Origin: Malurus cyaneus samueli
Taxonomy: Eukaryota > Chordata > Aves > Passeriformes > Maluridae
Length of the DNA: 64,000 nt
Assembly (NCBI GenBank): GCA_009741485.1
Contig: CM019220.1
Coordinates: 32,060,185 to 32,124,184, forward strand
Direction: 5' to 3'
How positions within the stretch are numbered: the stretch's first letter is position 1; each line of letters starts with the position of its first letter. The translations under genes were made by a program, and so were the position numbers. Below, one piece after another: positions 1-14,500 of this stretch. The notes below the pieces were generated by a model that saw nothing but the letters and a program-made list of their open reading frames with translations, did no database searches and had not been told where the DNA came from.

Positions 1-1604
1 AAATTTCTTCCTGCTCCATAATTTTCTATTGTGTCCTTGTTACCTTTTTTGTCATATCTATTTGCAGCTTCACAAATCCAAAATATCTTAATTTGAATGA
101 AACAAAAGCCTATTCATGCTTGTACTATTCATGTGATTTAATTGGTTTACAAAATACAAATGTTCTTTGAAAGAAACTGATTTGATTTTAAGAGGCTGGT
201 AGCTGCCCATCATATGTGGTCCTTCTGCTTACAAAAGGCAAAGGAACAGAACTAGACATAAATGGGTTTGCTTCAGCTTGCTCTGGTTTTGCTCCTGTTT
301 GGGCTGAGCTCTTGCTGTTGCTTATTGATTATAATAGGAAAATACTGGGGTTGTAGCTTATTGCACAAATAAAAATGGTTTTCCTCATGTGAAGTGTAAA
401 TGGAGACCTGAAAATATCTATCAAATGCTCCACTTTTTTTTTTCTAGGTAATGTCAGCAAACATCAACTGCACAATTCATTATTGCCCTTGGAACACCTG
501 GGCAGATGATATTATAGAGATAATAGTGGTGCATACCAGTGTCAGTCAGGATTAGGAAGAGATTCCAGCTGAGTTTGATATCCTTTCTCTCAGCCTCTGC
601 TCCCAGATGAACAGTTACTTCTTGTGGTACCTGGAAAAGGGAGAAAGGGGATGCAGCCCTGCAAGCTTTTCCATCAAGGGTACAACAGCAATAAGGCAAT
701 ACAGCACAAGCTAAGCACCTCAGTGTGCAGGATGTGTGGTGTAATTCGAATAGCAGTTAATGTAGGAAACTGTCAGTCAACTCATCAAATTGATCCAAAT
801 ATTTATCTGGAGAATTTTGTATTCTTCTGCAGGAAGAACAGCGCTTCAGGGTATGACTAGTTACTAGTTTATTTAAAATTTTGCATGTTCTATAATGCAA
901 CCATGAAGGGACCATCAGCTGAGTAATATTCATGTATTTGGGGTCTTTCTGAGAGTGGGGGAATATATGCAGTGTATTGTAAGGAGGCTGCCTGCCACTG
1001 AGAATTCTTCAGTGTTGTCACCTCCTCATCTCTGTGTGCCTTCATGAGACCATGCCCGGCATGTATAGGCTCAGCTCTGAAAGGGAAACACAGAGCTGTC
1101 AGTCAAGTCTCTCCAGATGTCAATATCGTTTATGTGCAAGCATGGACCAAAGGGCACAACAAGATGCATAACTGACAAAGTAAATCAAATCATGGTTGAC
1201 AACAGGTTGCAGATGCAGGAGAGAGCTGACAATGGATGGGCAGTGGATTTAGAGAGCAGAGGGAAGTCTCTGAAGGATACAGAGATTATAAAAATGGAAA
1301 ATAGTGGTTACTGGCAGCAATAATCTAAACCCACACTGTGTTACCTCAGTGGGAAAGTATTTGCATGTCAAAAGAGAGCTTTATGCATAGCCTAATGTGG
1401 TGGTAATAGGAAAAAAGAAAAATCTATTTGCATTGTCATTTGTTGCTCTGCATCTCCCTGAGTTCTGAGGCTACTCTAAAGAAAATATTAACTCTACTGA
1501 ACTGCAGATTAATTAGTCAAGCTAATGAATAATTCAAATCTTGAATCTACCCGAAGCATCTCTTCTCAGTTAATCTGCTTTGCTAATGGGAAAAGAGAAG
1601 ACCA

Positions 1605-1655
1605 GCTTCTTGTTGCAATTTTTGCAAGAAGAAAAAAATGGTTGCAACAAGAAGC
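1605..1655. repeat. Perfect 14-bp inverted repeat with 23-nt spacer
   Basis: GCTTCTTGTTGCAA at 1605-1618 is exactly reverse-complementary to TTGCAACAAGAAGC at 1642-1655. The spacer at 1619-1641 is A-rich and itself contains TTGCAAGAAG, a partial third copy of the right arm. Transcribed in the intron this could fold into a hairpin. The stem is shorter than that of a typical microRNA precursor. Confidence 0.85.
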
Positions 1656-3359
1656 AAAAGCCTCAGTTTATGCTTTGCTGAAATGAACTAGATCAGGAGT
1701 TTACATTAATGGATTTAGCAACCTGCTGAATGGGCAACTGTTAGCCATGGAGTGCTTTTGTTGTACAAGACATTAACTGAATCTTGTCTAAGACGTTTAT
1801 CTCTTGACTTTCACCGTTAAAAAAAGGTATAACAGGAATTATTTTTTTATTTGCCATGTGAAGCATTTTGCTTTACTTTTTCTGTACAAAACAGAAATCA
1901 GCCTGGGATACGTGATCAGTATTGATTATACAAGTATTTTACATTGATGGAAGTAGAGCTGCTTAGTTGATATTTACTGATGATAGGAAGAGTTGATCAC
2001 ATCTGGTCATTTATGTGAGTGTCACAAATACTGTGTTTGCCTATGGGAAGACTGGAAGGGAGCAGGTCTGTGCCCAGCCTAGTGATGCTGAGAAGTCTCT
2101 GCATTATGCAGCTGCTGTCACCTTCTGATAATCTCTGAGCACCTTTGTGTCCCTTTTCTCATTCCTGGACTGCTTCCATGCTATCTTGTCCGTAGAATTA
2201 GAAACTTCAGAGGTCACTGTATGCTGGAGCCAGCTGCTGCACAATTTCATGCTGCAGAGTCATAGAGCCATAGAGATAGATGGCTCACACCCACCAGATG
2301 TCTCGAGTTTGAAGTATTGATCTGGAAGCGTGAATCCTGTTTCTGAAAAGCTGGTAAGCAGCCTGAGTTCAGTGCTAACTCGGTGATCACTTTTCTAAGC
2401 AGGGGGAAGGGGATTTTGGTGGTTGGAGTGGGCTGATGAAAAGCTGTGTTTTTCTGCCACTTCTGTGAATGTGGCATGTACAGAGTAGTGCTCTGCAGAG
2501 CAGAGAGGAGTAGGCTTTGCACATCTGAATTTGATTTGACCATTGCCAATGAAGAATGGTTAATAATATTGTTACTACTCAGTCTTTTAAAGTAAGACTA
2601 TTCAGAGCCAGCTTTCAGACATCTTCCAAAAGCCCTTTTCTGGTGCAGGTGCAGGCAGATTTGCAGGGACATAATATCTTCTTGTTCCCTAAAGGTTTTC
2701 CTTCACCTGCTTGGGTATAGTCCTCTGATGTTATACAGTTGCTATGGAAATAAATGACATCACTGTCTGGGGAACATGGCTTCATATGAGAAATCAATAA
2801 ACTAGAGCAAATGAATTGTCAGGCAGCTATGTTGGCTCCCTGTCTTACTAATATGGAAAAAAAATGTGGATGAGAAAGTGATAAATAATATTTTTTCCCC
2901 AAGTATGTGTTTTCTGAGCCAAATGTCTAGTCAGATTTTAGACTTCAGCAGAAGTATTAGTAATCCCCTTAAAGACGTATAGGGAATTCCAGTCAGTGAG
3001 TTGGTAATTTCCCACTAGCAGCATCATATCTTGTGTTTCAGGTATTTCCATTTCGATTTCTCTTTTTGGTACCAGTTGGGACAGTGGAATGCCATGAAAG
3101 GAGCTGGGAGAGATGTGGTTAGCTGACTGTGTGAGATAGTTGGAACTCTTGCGCTGCTCCCTTTGTCCAGGGAATTCAGTTCAGCCCCACCGAGTCCAGC
3201 AGATGGAGGTGTGTGACACTTGGCAGCCCCACTAGAACCCAGCCCACTTCTTGTGGTGATTTTACACATAAAGTATTTCTTCCTGGGAAGGAAAAGGCTT
3301 TTCCTGTTCCTCCAGGGGTTATTACGGGTCAGTTGCTGAAGATGAGTACGGGTAAAAGA

Positions 3360-3389
3360 TGTTGCTGCTGCTCTTGTTGCTGTTGCAGC
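3360..3389. repeat. Short imperfect GTT/GCT trinucleotide repeat
   Basis: The stretch reads GTTGCTGCTGCTCTTGTTGC and then TGTTGCAGC, an interrupted run of GCT and GTT triplets. On the minus strand it gives Ala/Thr/Arg-rich frames and on the plus strand Cys-rich ones, which explains the odd short open frames here. It is a simple-sequence tract of no evident function. Confidence 0.6.
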
Positions 3390-6300
3390 ATTATTTAAGT
3401 TTTGCCAGTGCAATAGACCCCAGGAGGAACACAACCAAATTAAGATCCTAACGTAAAGCATGTGTCCTAAATAGCTCTTTCTGACACAGTTCATCAGTTA
3501 AGGAAATTAAATTGAAAATGCCTTAACTACCAGAAGAAAAAAAATACTCTAGAGTAAGGGGTAACTTCTATACCTAAAAGAAAACTCTAAATGGGTTAAA
3601 ACCTAGATAAGGTGTATTTTGTGTATCATGTATGAAAACAGCTATTACTATCAGAAGTAAAGCAGCTAATACTTTGCAGATTACAATGTTTTTCATTGTA
3701 GTGACACTGGTCCTTACTAGTCGATGTGTGATGGATAGTCTTAAAAGGATTAGGAACAGACTCACTCCTTTACAGCAAGGCTGAGCACGAGACTGCCCTA
3801 TTTAGTGTATTTGCTGTCATTTTGGGAGGAATTAGCCAGCTCTTTTAGTGACTGGAGTGCATTTGAATCCTTGGGTAATTTCTGGATGAGTCAGCCATGC
3901 AAGAAAAGCACTTTCAGGGATGAAATACATGTGTTGCATGTACCCGTAGGTACAGTAGTGGGTTATTTTGCAATATTTCCTTAAACAGAAAAGCAGGTTT
4001 GGACTTAAAGGAGTCCAGCTCTGATAGGATGTGTCATTATGGCTGAGCTGCCAGTGTAGGACTGCTGTGGTTTATGGCTGAATGGAGGAGTTCAACCCTG
4101 TATACTGCAAGGTTAATCTCTTTGTTCCTAAGCGTTAGATTTATCACTCACAGTTGTACAAATGCAAGGAAAGCAGTAACAATATCACCCGAGCGTGTCC
4201 ATTGCAGCAGCCTGAGCTGCCAGTGGAAAGATGTTGTGAATATGTAGCTTCAAACTGAGACATTTCAAAAACTGCCAGGTTTTACTTCTAGGCATGAAGT
4301 CATGTATCTGTGCAAGACACAACGGCACGAGAATTTGGTGTAAAACCTGTTTTTTGTAACATCCTTCAAGAGACTGCAGATTGGCCAGCTGGTATGATTG
4401 GTCTCACCTTAGTTTGCCTTTTGCAGTAACTTTCCACTCCATGTCTTAGAACTGCACAGTGATGACTAATTCACTAATCCCCAAACTGGTATCAGGAACC
4501 CCACACAAAGAGGGTTCAGTTTGTAGCATTTTCCTGTTTTAAGCACAGGGTAGAAAATTTCCTTCCATTGGGAGGAATTTATCTATGCCAAACAGGCACT
4601 GAAATGAGGTAGAAACATTCTGGTAAGAAAAAGTGCTTACACTTTGTCTTCTTTCTTCTTTAGAGCTGCGTATGACAGCTGGAAATTGTTTTCTTTAGCA
4701 TCTTTATGTGTAAACTATTGGCACTTTAAAACTTTGGGGTGTGAGATCACCAAAGGGTCAGGAGCAACCTTCAGGGACATGCCACATAGTACTTGGCAGA
4801 GGTCAGTCCTGTCTGTCTTGCACATCCAGTTTTAATGAAGTTGATAAAACTATTTGTGTGGCTGAGGTAAGCAAGATTTGGCTTGCTCAGGAGATAGCTT
4901 TTCATAGCAGATGTTCACTGATCATTGCAAGAAGCAACAATCCTGTTGTCCCGAAATGTCCTTCATAATAAAGAAGAGAACAGAAACAGAGTCAAGGTTT
5001 CAAGGAGCAAAATAGCTCCTGAACTGTATGTTTTTCATGAAATATCAATTTTTAATGAGGTTTTTTCTATAGCATCCAGCTAGTCAAGATGAAGAGTGCT
5101 CATGCAGATACAGTCAGTGAGTTCACAGTAACTCCTAAACAAATAAAACAGACACAGCCTTGCCTGTTAAATACTGACTGGTTTTTAGCTTTACTTTAGA
5201 ACATCAGAGAGCTTGAGTGTGTCTCTCCAAGTCCGGGGAAGGAAAATAATAGGATGGAAAGTGAGAAATAGTAGAAGGCACAGATTTAGATAATGATAAG
5301 AGTAGGAGCAGAGGACTTGCCATCTTGGAAATGACAGGTGCAAATATCCATTAGTTTGTGCTGCAACTCCTCAAATTTATTGTAGACTCCTTGCTATTTT
5401 GGAGCATGGAAGAGGGATTGAAAGTTCTCTGGAGCCAGAAAGGAGTCGTGATGTTTTCATAATGCAAAAGATGGGTCTGACTTATGATGCATTATTTACT
5501 ATTCATTCCTGTTCCTCTGTAAAACTAACAAATGTCTGTTGCCCCTTCTAGCTGCCTTTGAAAGTTTTTAGACCACAGATGACCATCAAACGCATCAGGC
5601 AGCACAAAGAGCCAACACAAAGAGCCCACAGTGGCAGATACCATCAAAGTGCACTGGGTCAGTGTCCTTTATCAAGCTCCCGGATAACGCATGCAAATTC
5701 TGTAGGCTGTGTGTGCAAACTCATGCAAACACACTCCAAGGTTAAAGCTCTCTTGTGCAGGGAGCAGCTTTCTGATGTGGTGGCAAGAGGAAGTGATGCG
5801 TGGAAACAGCGTTAATTAAATGTCACATTTTGGAAAAACGAGGTCCCAGGTCATTGGGTTAAAATTCTGGTTCTATGTAAAACAGAAAACATGAGTCTTG
5901 CAATTATTTCTAGAAACATTATCTTTATAATTTGCTTATATTCTGGTTGTTGCTGGAAGCTCCAGTCAGCAAATTGCACTATGCTAAGCGTGTTCATGAA
6001 GTACTTCAAAGCAGTCCTGTCCTTAATGAGTGCTGGGTTTCTCTCTCTTCTTCCAAATCCATGTGTGAGAAGCCACAATTGCCTGTTCATTTATGCACTG
6101 TGCCTACACAAGAAGTTAATGTGCCAGTACACAAGTGACTGTATCTCAAGGTAGTATTTATAAAAATTACATATTGAAAACTATTTTGTCTGCTGTATAT
6201 TTAAGTCAATACTAGGTGGAGGTGGGAATTTGTTACAGGCCATTCAGTCTCAGGAGAGAATGGGCTAAAAATGGGCACTTTCCAGAGAGTTAATTACTGT

Positions 6301-9096
6301 GTACGGGGAGATGCTTGGTATAAGGGCAGCATGTCTCCCCTTGTGCTGTGGGATGCATGGAAAGGGATTCTCTGTAGGAGCAGAGGTGATAAGGCAGTGT
6401 CTGCTCAGGTGTTTTGAAATCTTTCAGTGCTGAGAAGTAGAGTTTGGGAAGCTGGTTCCAGTAGTCTCTGAAACAATGTTGATTCTTACCAAATCTGTAA
6501 AAACGGGAGATTCCAAAGGCGTTTGGGACTCCCAGGCCCTTCTGGTGTTTCAAAAGGGCACAGAAGCATAACCCTTGAGCACAGGTCAGGTTGGCTTGAT
6601 GTTAGCTACAGGCTGACAGAGACAGCTTGTTTGGGACTCTGCATTAGTTTAATAGTTCAAAGCACTAAAGGCTAAAAATATAATTCCTACTTACTATGGT
6701 TTAACCACTGGTAGATTTGTCAACTCTTTTTTCTTTTGATAGGGTTATGTGCTTTTGTGATTAAAAAAAACAGCCTTTATATAATATGCTTAGATTTCTC
6801 TAAATCGTTTGAACTATTCGTATGTGTCTTTTTGATTAAAAGCAAAATCCAGAGACTTCACTTTGTATTGAATTAACCTGCTAAATGGATTTAAAATTTT
6901 GAAATTTTTGAAATTAGTTTAGCACGTTTAGTTGAACAATGAGATCTATTTGTGTCTTCCCATACCTGTTGTTGACAGTGCAGGTTTTTTTGGTAGAGTT
7001 TGCAAATGGAAGTGCAAACAAGCAGTGAGGTCCTCAGCTTACAGAATGATGTAAATCACTTCTGTTTTCATTCAGCCAAAAGTAAGGTAATATGGCAAGG
7101 AGCTAAGATGCCCACTTAGGTAAATAAGGTAAGAAATTATGTATTTGTTAAATAAATTAACCAAACTGGTTTTAGCTGTTATAACTAGGCTTAGCTTGCT
7201 TGAATTATTACAAAAGATCTGCTCTAAGCAATCCAGCAAGTGAAGCCTGGAGTGCAACCTGAAAGGCAGAGAGAGAGGTGCTGAGCTAGAAAAGGGATCC
7301 CATCTGTACCATAGAGAAATGGAATAGTGTAGAGAACCGTGAAAGTCAATTCTAATGGCTCCATTTGTACTCCCTTCTCAGAGCAGCCACTGAATTGCAG
7401 AGACTGCAGCAGCACAGGCTGTGGGGTCTCACAGTGGGCACAAGTTAATGGCTTTCAGTGCAGTAGTGGCTGATGAGGTCAGGATTGCTTCACAACCCCA
7501 CCACGGTTCCAAAGGCATGCTGACTAATAGGTACATGTTTTGTGAATAAAATAGCTATGTGGGAGTGCAGAATTGTTATTATACTGTTATTTAGCTCAAC
7601 AGACTCAGTGTCCATGGGTTGAATAGCTTCTTTTTGTGCACAAACTCTGGGAAAGGTGTTGAGAAAAAAAAATCTCTTCTAAATGGCCATTTCTGGGGTC
7701 TTGATAGTCACACTCAGCTTCTTGGAAGAGCAGCATCCTTTTGTGCCAGTTTTCATTAAACATATCCCCCCTTCCCCCATTTCCACCCTCTCTTATGTAA
7801 GGGAATTTCAGCTTGCTGCCCTGTAACAAAATGGTCACAAGTGTCCTGAACGTTTTCTTATTTTTTTTTGTAAATCAGCTGTCCTCATTTGCTGGGGACA
7901 TTTGTGAGGGGGGTATGTCACCATCTGCCCCAGAACAGCTCTGAGTGCCACCAGCACCAGCAGTGGGGCTTCAGCCATGGGAAGCCAGTTTAACAGTGCA
8001 AAGCCCTGCCTGCTGCTGGGCTGCCATGGATGCAGTTGCAGCTCAGTGGGTGCCTCGGTGGCAAATTAAATTTTCCATTCCTGGACTCAGTACAGACATA
8101 AAAATGAAACAAAAAGGAGAGGACATTAAAAGAAGGATAATTTTACTCTTTCGTGAACACCCTTATTAGGCACTGAAGTGCTGAGATGAGCAGATGCTCT
8201 GAGTCTGTGCACTGTTTGCAGGAATGAACCTTTAGTCAATACCCTTCTATGATACCATTAAAAAGAGCAAGCCAGGCTGTCATGGGTGTGTCTTTATTAA
8301 TTGAGCTGGAATTTCAGACTGGGACAGAATATGGCCAGCAGGTGCTAGCAGATGCTGATTGCCTTCAGCTATTAGTAACGACCCCAAGGCATCTGCTAAA
8401 TGTGACTTTGAGATGTGTTAAATGAGTTGTCAGCTTTCACTGTGCTTTAAAATCTGCTGAAGCAGTGACTCAGTGAGCAGAGCTGTCCCATCTCAGCCAG
8501 GCTGGAGTAGTCTAAATGGTACTGGAATGGCACAGTGTGGGGTGACATGAGTGGTCCCAGGTATGGAATGTCTTCTAAATGACTCCAGACTTCCAAGGGG
8601 AAGGTTCTTCATCCCAGCATACAAAAAGGAGATACAGAGCTCTACAAGCTTTAAGCAGTATGAAGAAAACAGATTGGAAACAAATGCTTCTTTTTGCTCA
8701 TAATAAAGCTAAGATACCTCAAGTGAAACTGTCAGGTGGCAGTTTCAGGACCAAAGAGTGTACTTCTTTTCATGCATGAAATGTCTGAGCTTAATTACAA
8801 ACATACTTGATGGGCATGTTGAAAGCAGAGCCGGTTTCAAAAAAGGCAAAATCTTGATGAAAAACTTGTTTGGAAGTTATTAAATATGTCACTGCAGGTC
8901 CAGGAAGTTTCTTAGTCACAGATATCAAGAATTTGTACCAGAAGAATTTTGCCACTTAAGGCTCTGCTCTAAGTCTCCCATGTTCATAACTGTCAAAGCA
9001 TAGCAGGTAGATGGATCTTGGTTTACCTACTCGGGCCATTTGTGTTGTGATCATCACTCAGAGGTTTCTGAGTGTTTGAAAGGTTGGGTAGGACTT

Positions 9097-9138
9097 CTTT
9101 AGTATTTAGACTTCTTTTTCTTTAGTATTTAGACTTCT
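9097..9138. repeat. Two-copy tandem duplication, period 23 bp
   Basis: CTTTAGTATTTAGACTTCT occurs at 9097-9115 and again, identically, at 9120-9138. The four bases between the copies are T-rich. The exact identity suggests a recent local slippage event. Confidence 0.85.
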
Positions 9139-10304
9139 CCCTCCTGGATATGCACTGGGATTAGAGAAGAACATAGCCCATTTGCTTCTGTAGGCCTATG
9201 TAGATATGAAAAAAATGAAATTTATCCTGAGAAACAAGCATCTTCCCCTCAAGAGAAAGAAAGCATTCCTCTGTCTTGTGAGGCCTCCCACTGATTTTAG
9301 TGAGATGATCATCATGACTAATGACTTAAAAGCAAACTAGGTGATGCACAGATGCTGGAGGTTGAAGAGGATGCATGTGAACAAAACATATTCATGTTTT
9401 TGCCTTACTGGCTGTGTTAGTACAAATGTTTTGGTCACTACAGGTGGTCTTGGAAAAGGCCCTCATTCTAGGAGGAGATCACTGAAAGTAGAAAACTGTG
9501 TGGCACCAGACACAGTTGGTATGATGGTTCTTTTTTTAATATCAGCTTTTTTTTTTTTTATTCTGGCTGCATACTCTGAGAGGAATATTTTCTCTCCTGT
9601 TGCGGTGCTGTATTAGTTTTTCAACAAAAGGCTCAAGGGGCCTGACAACGCACAGATAAAATCATACTGAGCTCTGCTTCCTGGAATGTGGCACATCAAA
9701 CAGGCCTTTGTTGGGTGGTTAAAGAGCCTGTTTCGTTTAGATGCTATTGAGACAGAACACATTGTTTTCACAGACCCTGGGAATTATGCCCATAAAATGC
9801 ATTCAGCAGTTACATTTATGAAGCTCAATTCAGCACTGCTACGGTGTTGTCTGGGGACCTTTAAAGACCAGACATGAAAGCAGAGCTGTAATCCTCACGT
9901 TGAATCTCCTGTGTTGTACTGGGATGTCTCTTGGTGCAGCACATCCTGAATTGTGCAGCGAGGGTGATGTACGAGGCACCCACGAGGATTGCAGCCCCTT
10001 TTTTGGCTGGTGCACCAGGCACAGTGCCTGGGACCTGCAGCTAAAGTTATAGGGACCTTCCAAATGCCACCAGCCTGGCAGGGCTCAGCACTGCACCTCC
10101 AGGGCTTCTCTGGAGCTGGGTCTGTTCGTGTTGACCTGACCAACAGGGCCAGTTCCTGGGCAGGAGACACAGGAGCAAAGAGACCAAACTTATATTTAAT
10201 TCAGAGTAGGCTTTTCCTTTATGGATGGTATTTTCCATTTAAACTTTCTCTGTCTTCACTGCCTTCCCCTTAGCCTGTGGTGGGGTACCAATTATTTAAT
10301 ATTT

Positions 10305-10367
10305 CTATACAACACTTTACAACAATATTTAATATATAATAGTTGTACAGTGTGAAATATTGTATAG
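10305..10367. repeat. AT-rich imperfect inverted repeat
   Basis: The left arm CTATACAACACTTTACAAC (10305-10323) pairs with the right arm at 10342-10367, which begins GTTGTACAGTGT and ends TTGTATAG. Pairing has one mismatch and about seven extra bases in the right arm. The loop is the very AT-rich 10324-10341. It could be a decayed small transposable element or a hairpin formed by chance in AT-rich DNA. Confidence 0.55.
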
Positions 10368-11500
10368 CATTACACATGTTCTGTGTAACACTCCAGGTCC
10401 TTCCCCCTGCACTTTTTCTACTGGCTCTGTTGAAATGAGGGCCACAGCTCAGAGTGCTATGCTTTTATATTCCTTAGTGCTAATTTCTAAAAAAAAAGAG
10501 ACTAACAATATTGGGCAGTTTTAGGAAAGGACTGTCTAATCTATTGATAAATACAAGGTGTTTTGAGAGTATCAATATGTAGGAAGAGAAATACAGAAGA
10601 ATGATTTCTGAAACTTCTAGAGAAGTTACATGGGTGTTGGGGGTAAGTGTCCCCTGATGCACCTTCAGGAATGTTGCTGACTCTTAGGTGCAGGTATGCA
10701 CCACCCATAATTACATATATTTTAGCAGACAGCTGAATCAGTTTTGGGCTTTACTACGTGGTGGTAGGATTGCACTGCTGACATGAGAGTCAGTGTGTGG
10801 AAAGGCTTGGTTTGTGGCTCAGAACACCCTCTGATGGAGAAGTTTGTGTTTGGACATGGTTTAAACCACACATGGAACTGCACCTTCTGCCTCTGCAGTG
10901 TAAACCCTTCTGTTGGGCACCACGAGCTGTTCAGAGCCTGGGGAGAGCCTGGAGAAGCTTTGAAGTTAAGAGCACCGCAGGCTTCTGAAATTAATTGAGT
11001 TGCTCCTAGGTTAGGAATCAAATAGAAAGCTGGCAGTATGCGCTGATATTTTTCTTACGTGATTTTGGCTACACGAGTCTGGTTATATCAGATGTAGATG
11101 TCCAAATGCATGCTGTATTGGATTTGCTGTATTGCAGCTGTGATTATTTTAGTTTTAGTTTGAATGTTTTTTGACTGGCAAAGGAAAAGTTTAGCTGGAA
11201 TGGAGCTATACTTTCAAATTAAAAAATAAAGTTGTCTTGTTCCTGGCATCGCTTTCTCCATTACCTGAACTAGTACAATCTATTTGTTTAGAACTGTACA
11301 CTGTATCTTCAGCACTGTTTATAGTGCTACTACCCAGAACTACTTCCCTACTACACAAAATATAAAAGTTTTCCTGGTTTCTCTGTGTCTGTACAGTCTG
11401 CCCACATGGTTTGACTAAAGCTTATGTCTTCCTGCTTTCATTTTGTTTCTTCCTGGGACTGTTTTTGGTTTGTGGGGATTTTTTTATTTTTGTGGGGTGG

Positions 11501-11516
11501 TTTTTTTTTTTTTTTT
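11501..11516. repeat. Poly-T tract (16 T)
   Basis: A homopolymer of 16 T follows G/T-rich sequence (TTTTTGTGGGGTGG). It may be the reverse of a retroposed poly-A tail, but no flanking target-site duplication or retrogene body was identified. Confidence 0.8.
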
Positions 11517-14500
11517 CTTAGCCTATTGATTTAGTATAAAACTCTACAGCCAATTCCTTTTGGCTGTTCTGTCAGGGAGGGATCTCCTGGAAAGAGGGCA
11601 AGTGGTACTTCATGAAAATCAGGCCTCCTTCCTGCATGTGGCAGGGAGGGTATCTTGAGATAAAAGGTCCAAACTTGCCCATCGCTTTTGAAGTTAAGGG
11701 ATTTAATCAGTTTATATTAATTTGGATCCACTTCTTAAAATGTTTAAGCATGTGCATAAATATGTTGTTACGAGAAGCCTTAAAGCTAAAACTAGGCGCA
11801 GTGTTTTGTAGTGCTAATTGGTGAATGGTGGCATGGAAAGGCTGTGCCTTATCACCAGGGCATATCTTAATTCTGGTTTTATAATTGAGTCTCCTTCTTT
11901 TCCTGCTGGTCAACTTACTTTCTTCAGGTAGTGAGACAAAAATACTTCCTTCCCCCAACTGATGTCAAAGTCTGATGGATGACCCTTCTTACATAGAAAT
12001 CCTGTAAAACAACCAGCTCCAAAATACTTGGAAATTTTGCTGTCTCTTCACTGTGGTGGCTACTACCAGTGTTTTTGTCTGTCTCCTTTTTTTGAGCTGG
12101 GAAGTAAAAGGCCATTTAGTAAGATGGAATCTTTTGAACTATAACAAATAAGTGTTAGTGAAAAGGAGTTTTATATGATGAAGTCTATAACCTGAATGAG
12201 AACAGTGATGGCGTATATCCACCACTGATGAGCTGTAGTGGAGGAAACAGATTAAAAATCAGGTTAGTAACTTGCTTTCTGGAGGACCTTTTTGCAGAAT
12301 TCTTAGTTGTTCATGGGTGTTTTTTTTGGTTTTTTTTTTCAGTACCGTATTCAGATTTAGTATTGCTTTGTGTTAAGTGTGTAATTTTAGATATGCTCAG
12401 CTGTCCTTTCAGCGATTAGAAACAAAATGAAGAATCTTTATTTTAGCAAGGCTTTCTGTATCTTAGCTAATGAGAGTTCCAGGTAGATGATTCTTGGATT
12501 AGTTAGGAGTGTTTGCAAACCCCCGACCTGGATTGGATACTTGAGAAGGTGATGAGAGCAAAGTGGAAAAACAATGTACTAAAAGGTAGAGGAAACAGTT
12601 CCGTGTGTTTTGCAACACGTGCATGGAGTGGTCTGGAAAAATGTTGGCACTCCCTGCAAAGCATCCCATGGGTAAGGAGGGCCACTGTAACTGGAATTCA
12701 CCCCTTCTGCAGTTATGCAATATGGTACTTTTGTTTCTTACATAATTTTACTCTTTCTTTCAGAAGCAATCTCACTTGTTTTGGTTTTTTCAACCTTATG
12801 TTTCATGTTGATTCCTGTTGCTTTAATACTTTACTGTCTGCTGTGATACCTGACAATACAGGCATTAATCTGGTGGCTTTGGATAAACAAATCCATTTTT
12901 CTCTGGCTCAGTTGATTTATCTGTAGAAGTCAGTCATGTTTCTTGGTGATGAGACATAGCTTACTTGAAAGAGCTCTTCTAGAGGGATCACCACAAGTTT
13001 ATTGTCATCTGTGAGTGGAATGTGGACATTTGGAGCAGCATGAGACAATAAATCTATGCACAAAACCTCCAAGATTTGTTGGGAGGAGGTGAGGGGTGGA
13101 CCATGTTCTGATTTGCTTTGCTGGAGGATCTGGAATTACCTGAGTAGATGATGATGCCTGGTGCCTGCATATGAGAGACTTTTTTAATTAAGGAAGAATC
13201 TATTAGCATAGGGGATGCCAGGAGAAAGCAAAGTTATTTTTAAAGCTTCCTTTCATACAGAAACTATTTTTGAAATGCTGATGGTGGTGTGTTTGCCTTG
13301 TGCTGCTGTATCATAAGCAAAATTTGCAAATGTTTAAATGCTATCCTGTTTTGACACTTGGCAACGTCCGCTCAGATTCTGCTGACATGTTTTTACAGCT
13401 TGTTACTACATGCACTAAAGCTCCAGCCTGGAGAAATACTTTGCATCATGAATGCACAGGCATTTAGTATATGCTGTGTTTCTTCAGAGCCCTACAGAAT
13501 GGTTTAGTGGTCACTGATGGATGGTGCCTGTGCTCTGCAGTTGGAGTTGTAGCAGAAGGCCATTGGACTTTGCCCTGTGGCATTTGTTCAGAGAGCAATT
13601 AAAAGGCCTTAGGTTGTTCTTTTAGCCTGGAAGAAGACTTTATAAAGACAGAGTGATTATTTTAAGAGGTTTTTTTTTTTACTTTGCTGGTTCTGGCAGA
13701 GTACAGAAACCATTCTGACTAGAACCAGGGGACTTACATGTGCCTTGCAGTGAGTTGTTGTGCGCAGGGTGACTTCTGCCCCAGGGCATAAGAAGTCCTC
13801 CTTTTTGTTGCCTGTTTTATCTTTATAGGATAGTATTCTCGTGGCAAAACCACAAGATTTTTGGCCTCTATAGAACTGAGCAAACAGATTTTCTCCCCCT
13901 TTACTCTGGAAGTTAGAAGCTTTTTTGGGGTAGAAGCAGTAACTTTTAGGAGAGCCAGCAGCCCACTGAATCCCAAATTGCTGAGTGCACAAGTACTTTA
14001 TTGAGGTAAAAACTAAATAGCCCTGACTAGGAAACCAAGGAATATTGACTCTTATCTGTAGTTGCTGCAGTCTGCTGATTTTGAATTTGCACAGCTGAGG
14101 CTTCCATTTGAAGGGTAAGAAAATTGTGAGACCTTTCAGCATCCTATCAGCCTCTGAACACTGACACAGGAAGATGTCTTTTCTTTTGAACTGCCCTGTG
14201 CCAAGTCCCTGCTAATTTCTTTGATGTTACCACCAGGATTTAAGAGTTTCTCACCATGAAGATGTGCAGACAGATGTGTCACAAAGTTCCTCATGTATTG
14301 TCAGTGTTCTCCTATACTAAGGAGGTGAAGTTCTGGGATGAGGATAAGGGGAAGTGTAGCTAAAAATGAAGATAATTGGATGATAACAGCATGGCAGTTT
14401 CTAGTTCAGTCTCACTTTGCAGTTCAGAGTTACTCTAAGGGGGAAGCAGTCTAATCTAACATCAACAGGAAGCTTGGACCAATTTTGCCATGTGTGTCAA

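Noticed and set aside
12513..12926. Open frame of 137 codons on +
   Set aside because: It overlaps two minus-strand frames, has no recognisable motif, and its translation is rich in Phe/Cys/Trp as expected for chance frames in T-rich intron DNA.
13657..14142. Open frame of 161 codons on -
   Set aside because: It has no known domain and overlaps another minus-strand frame; length alone is not enough in 64 kb of six-frame translation.
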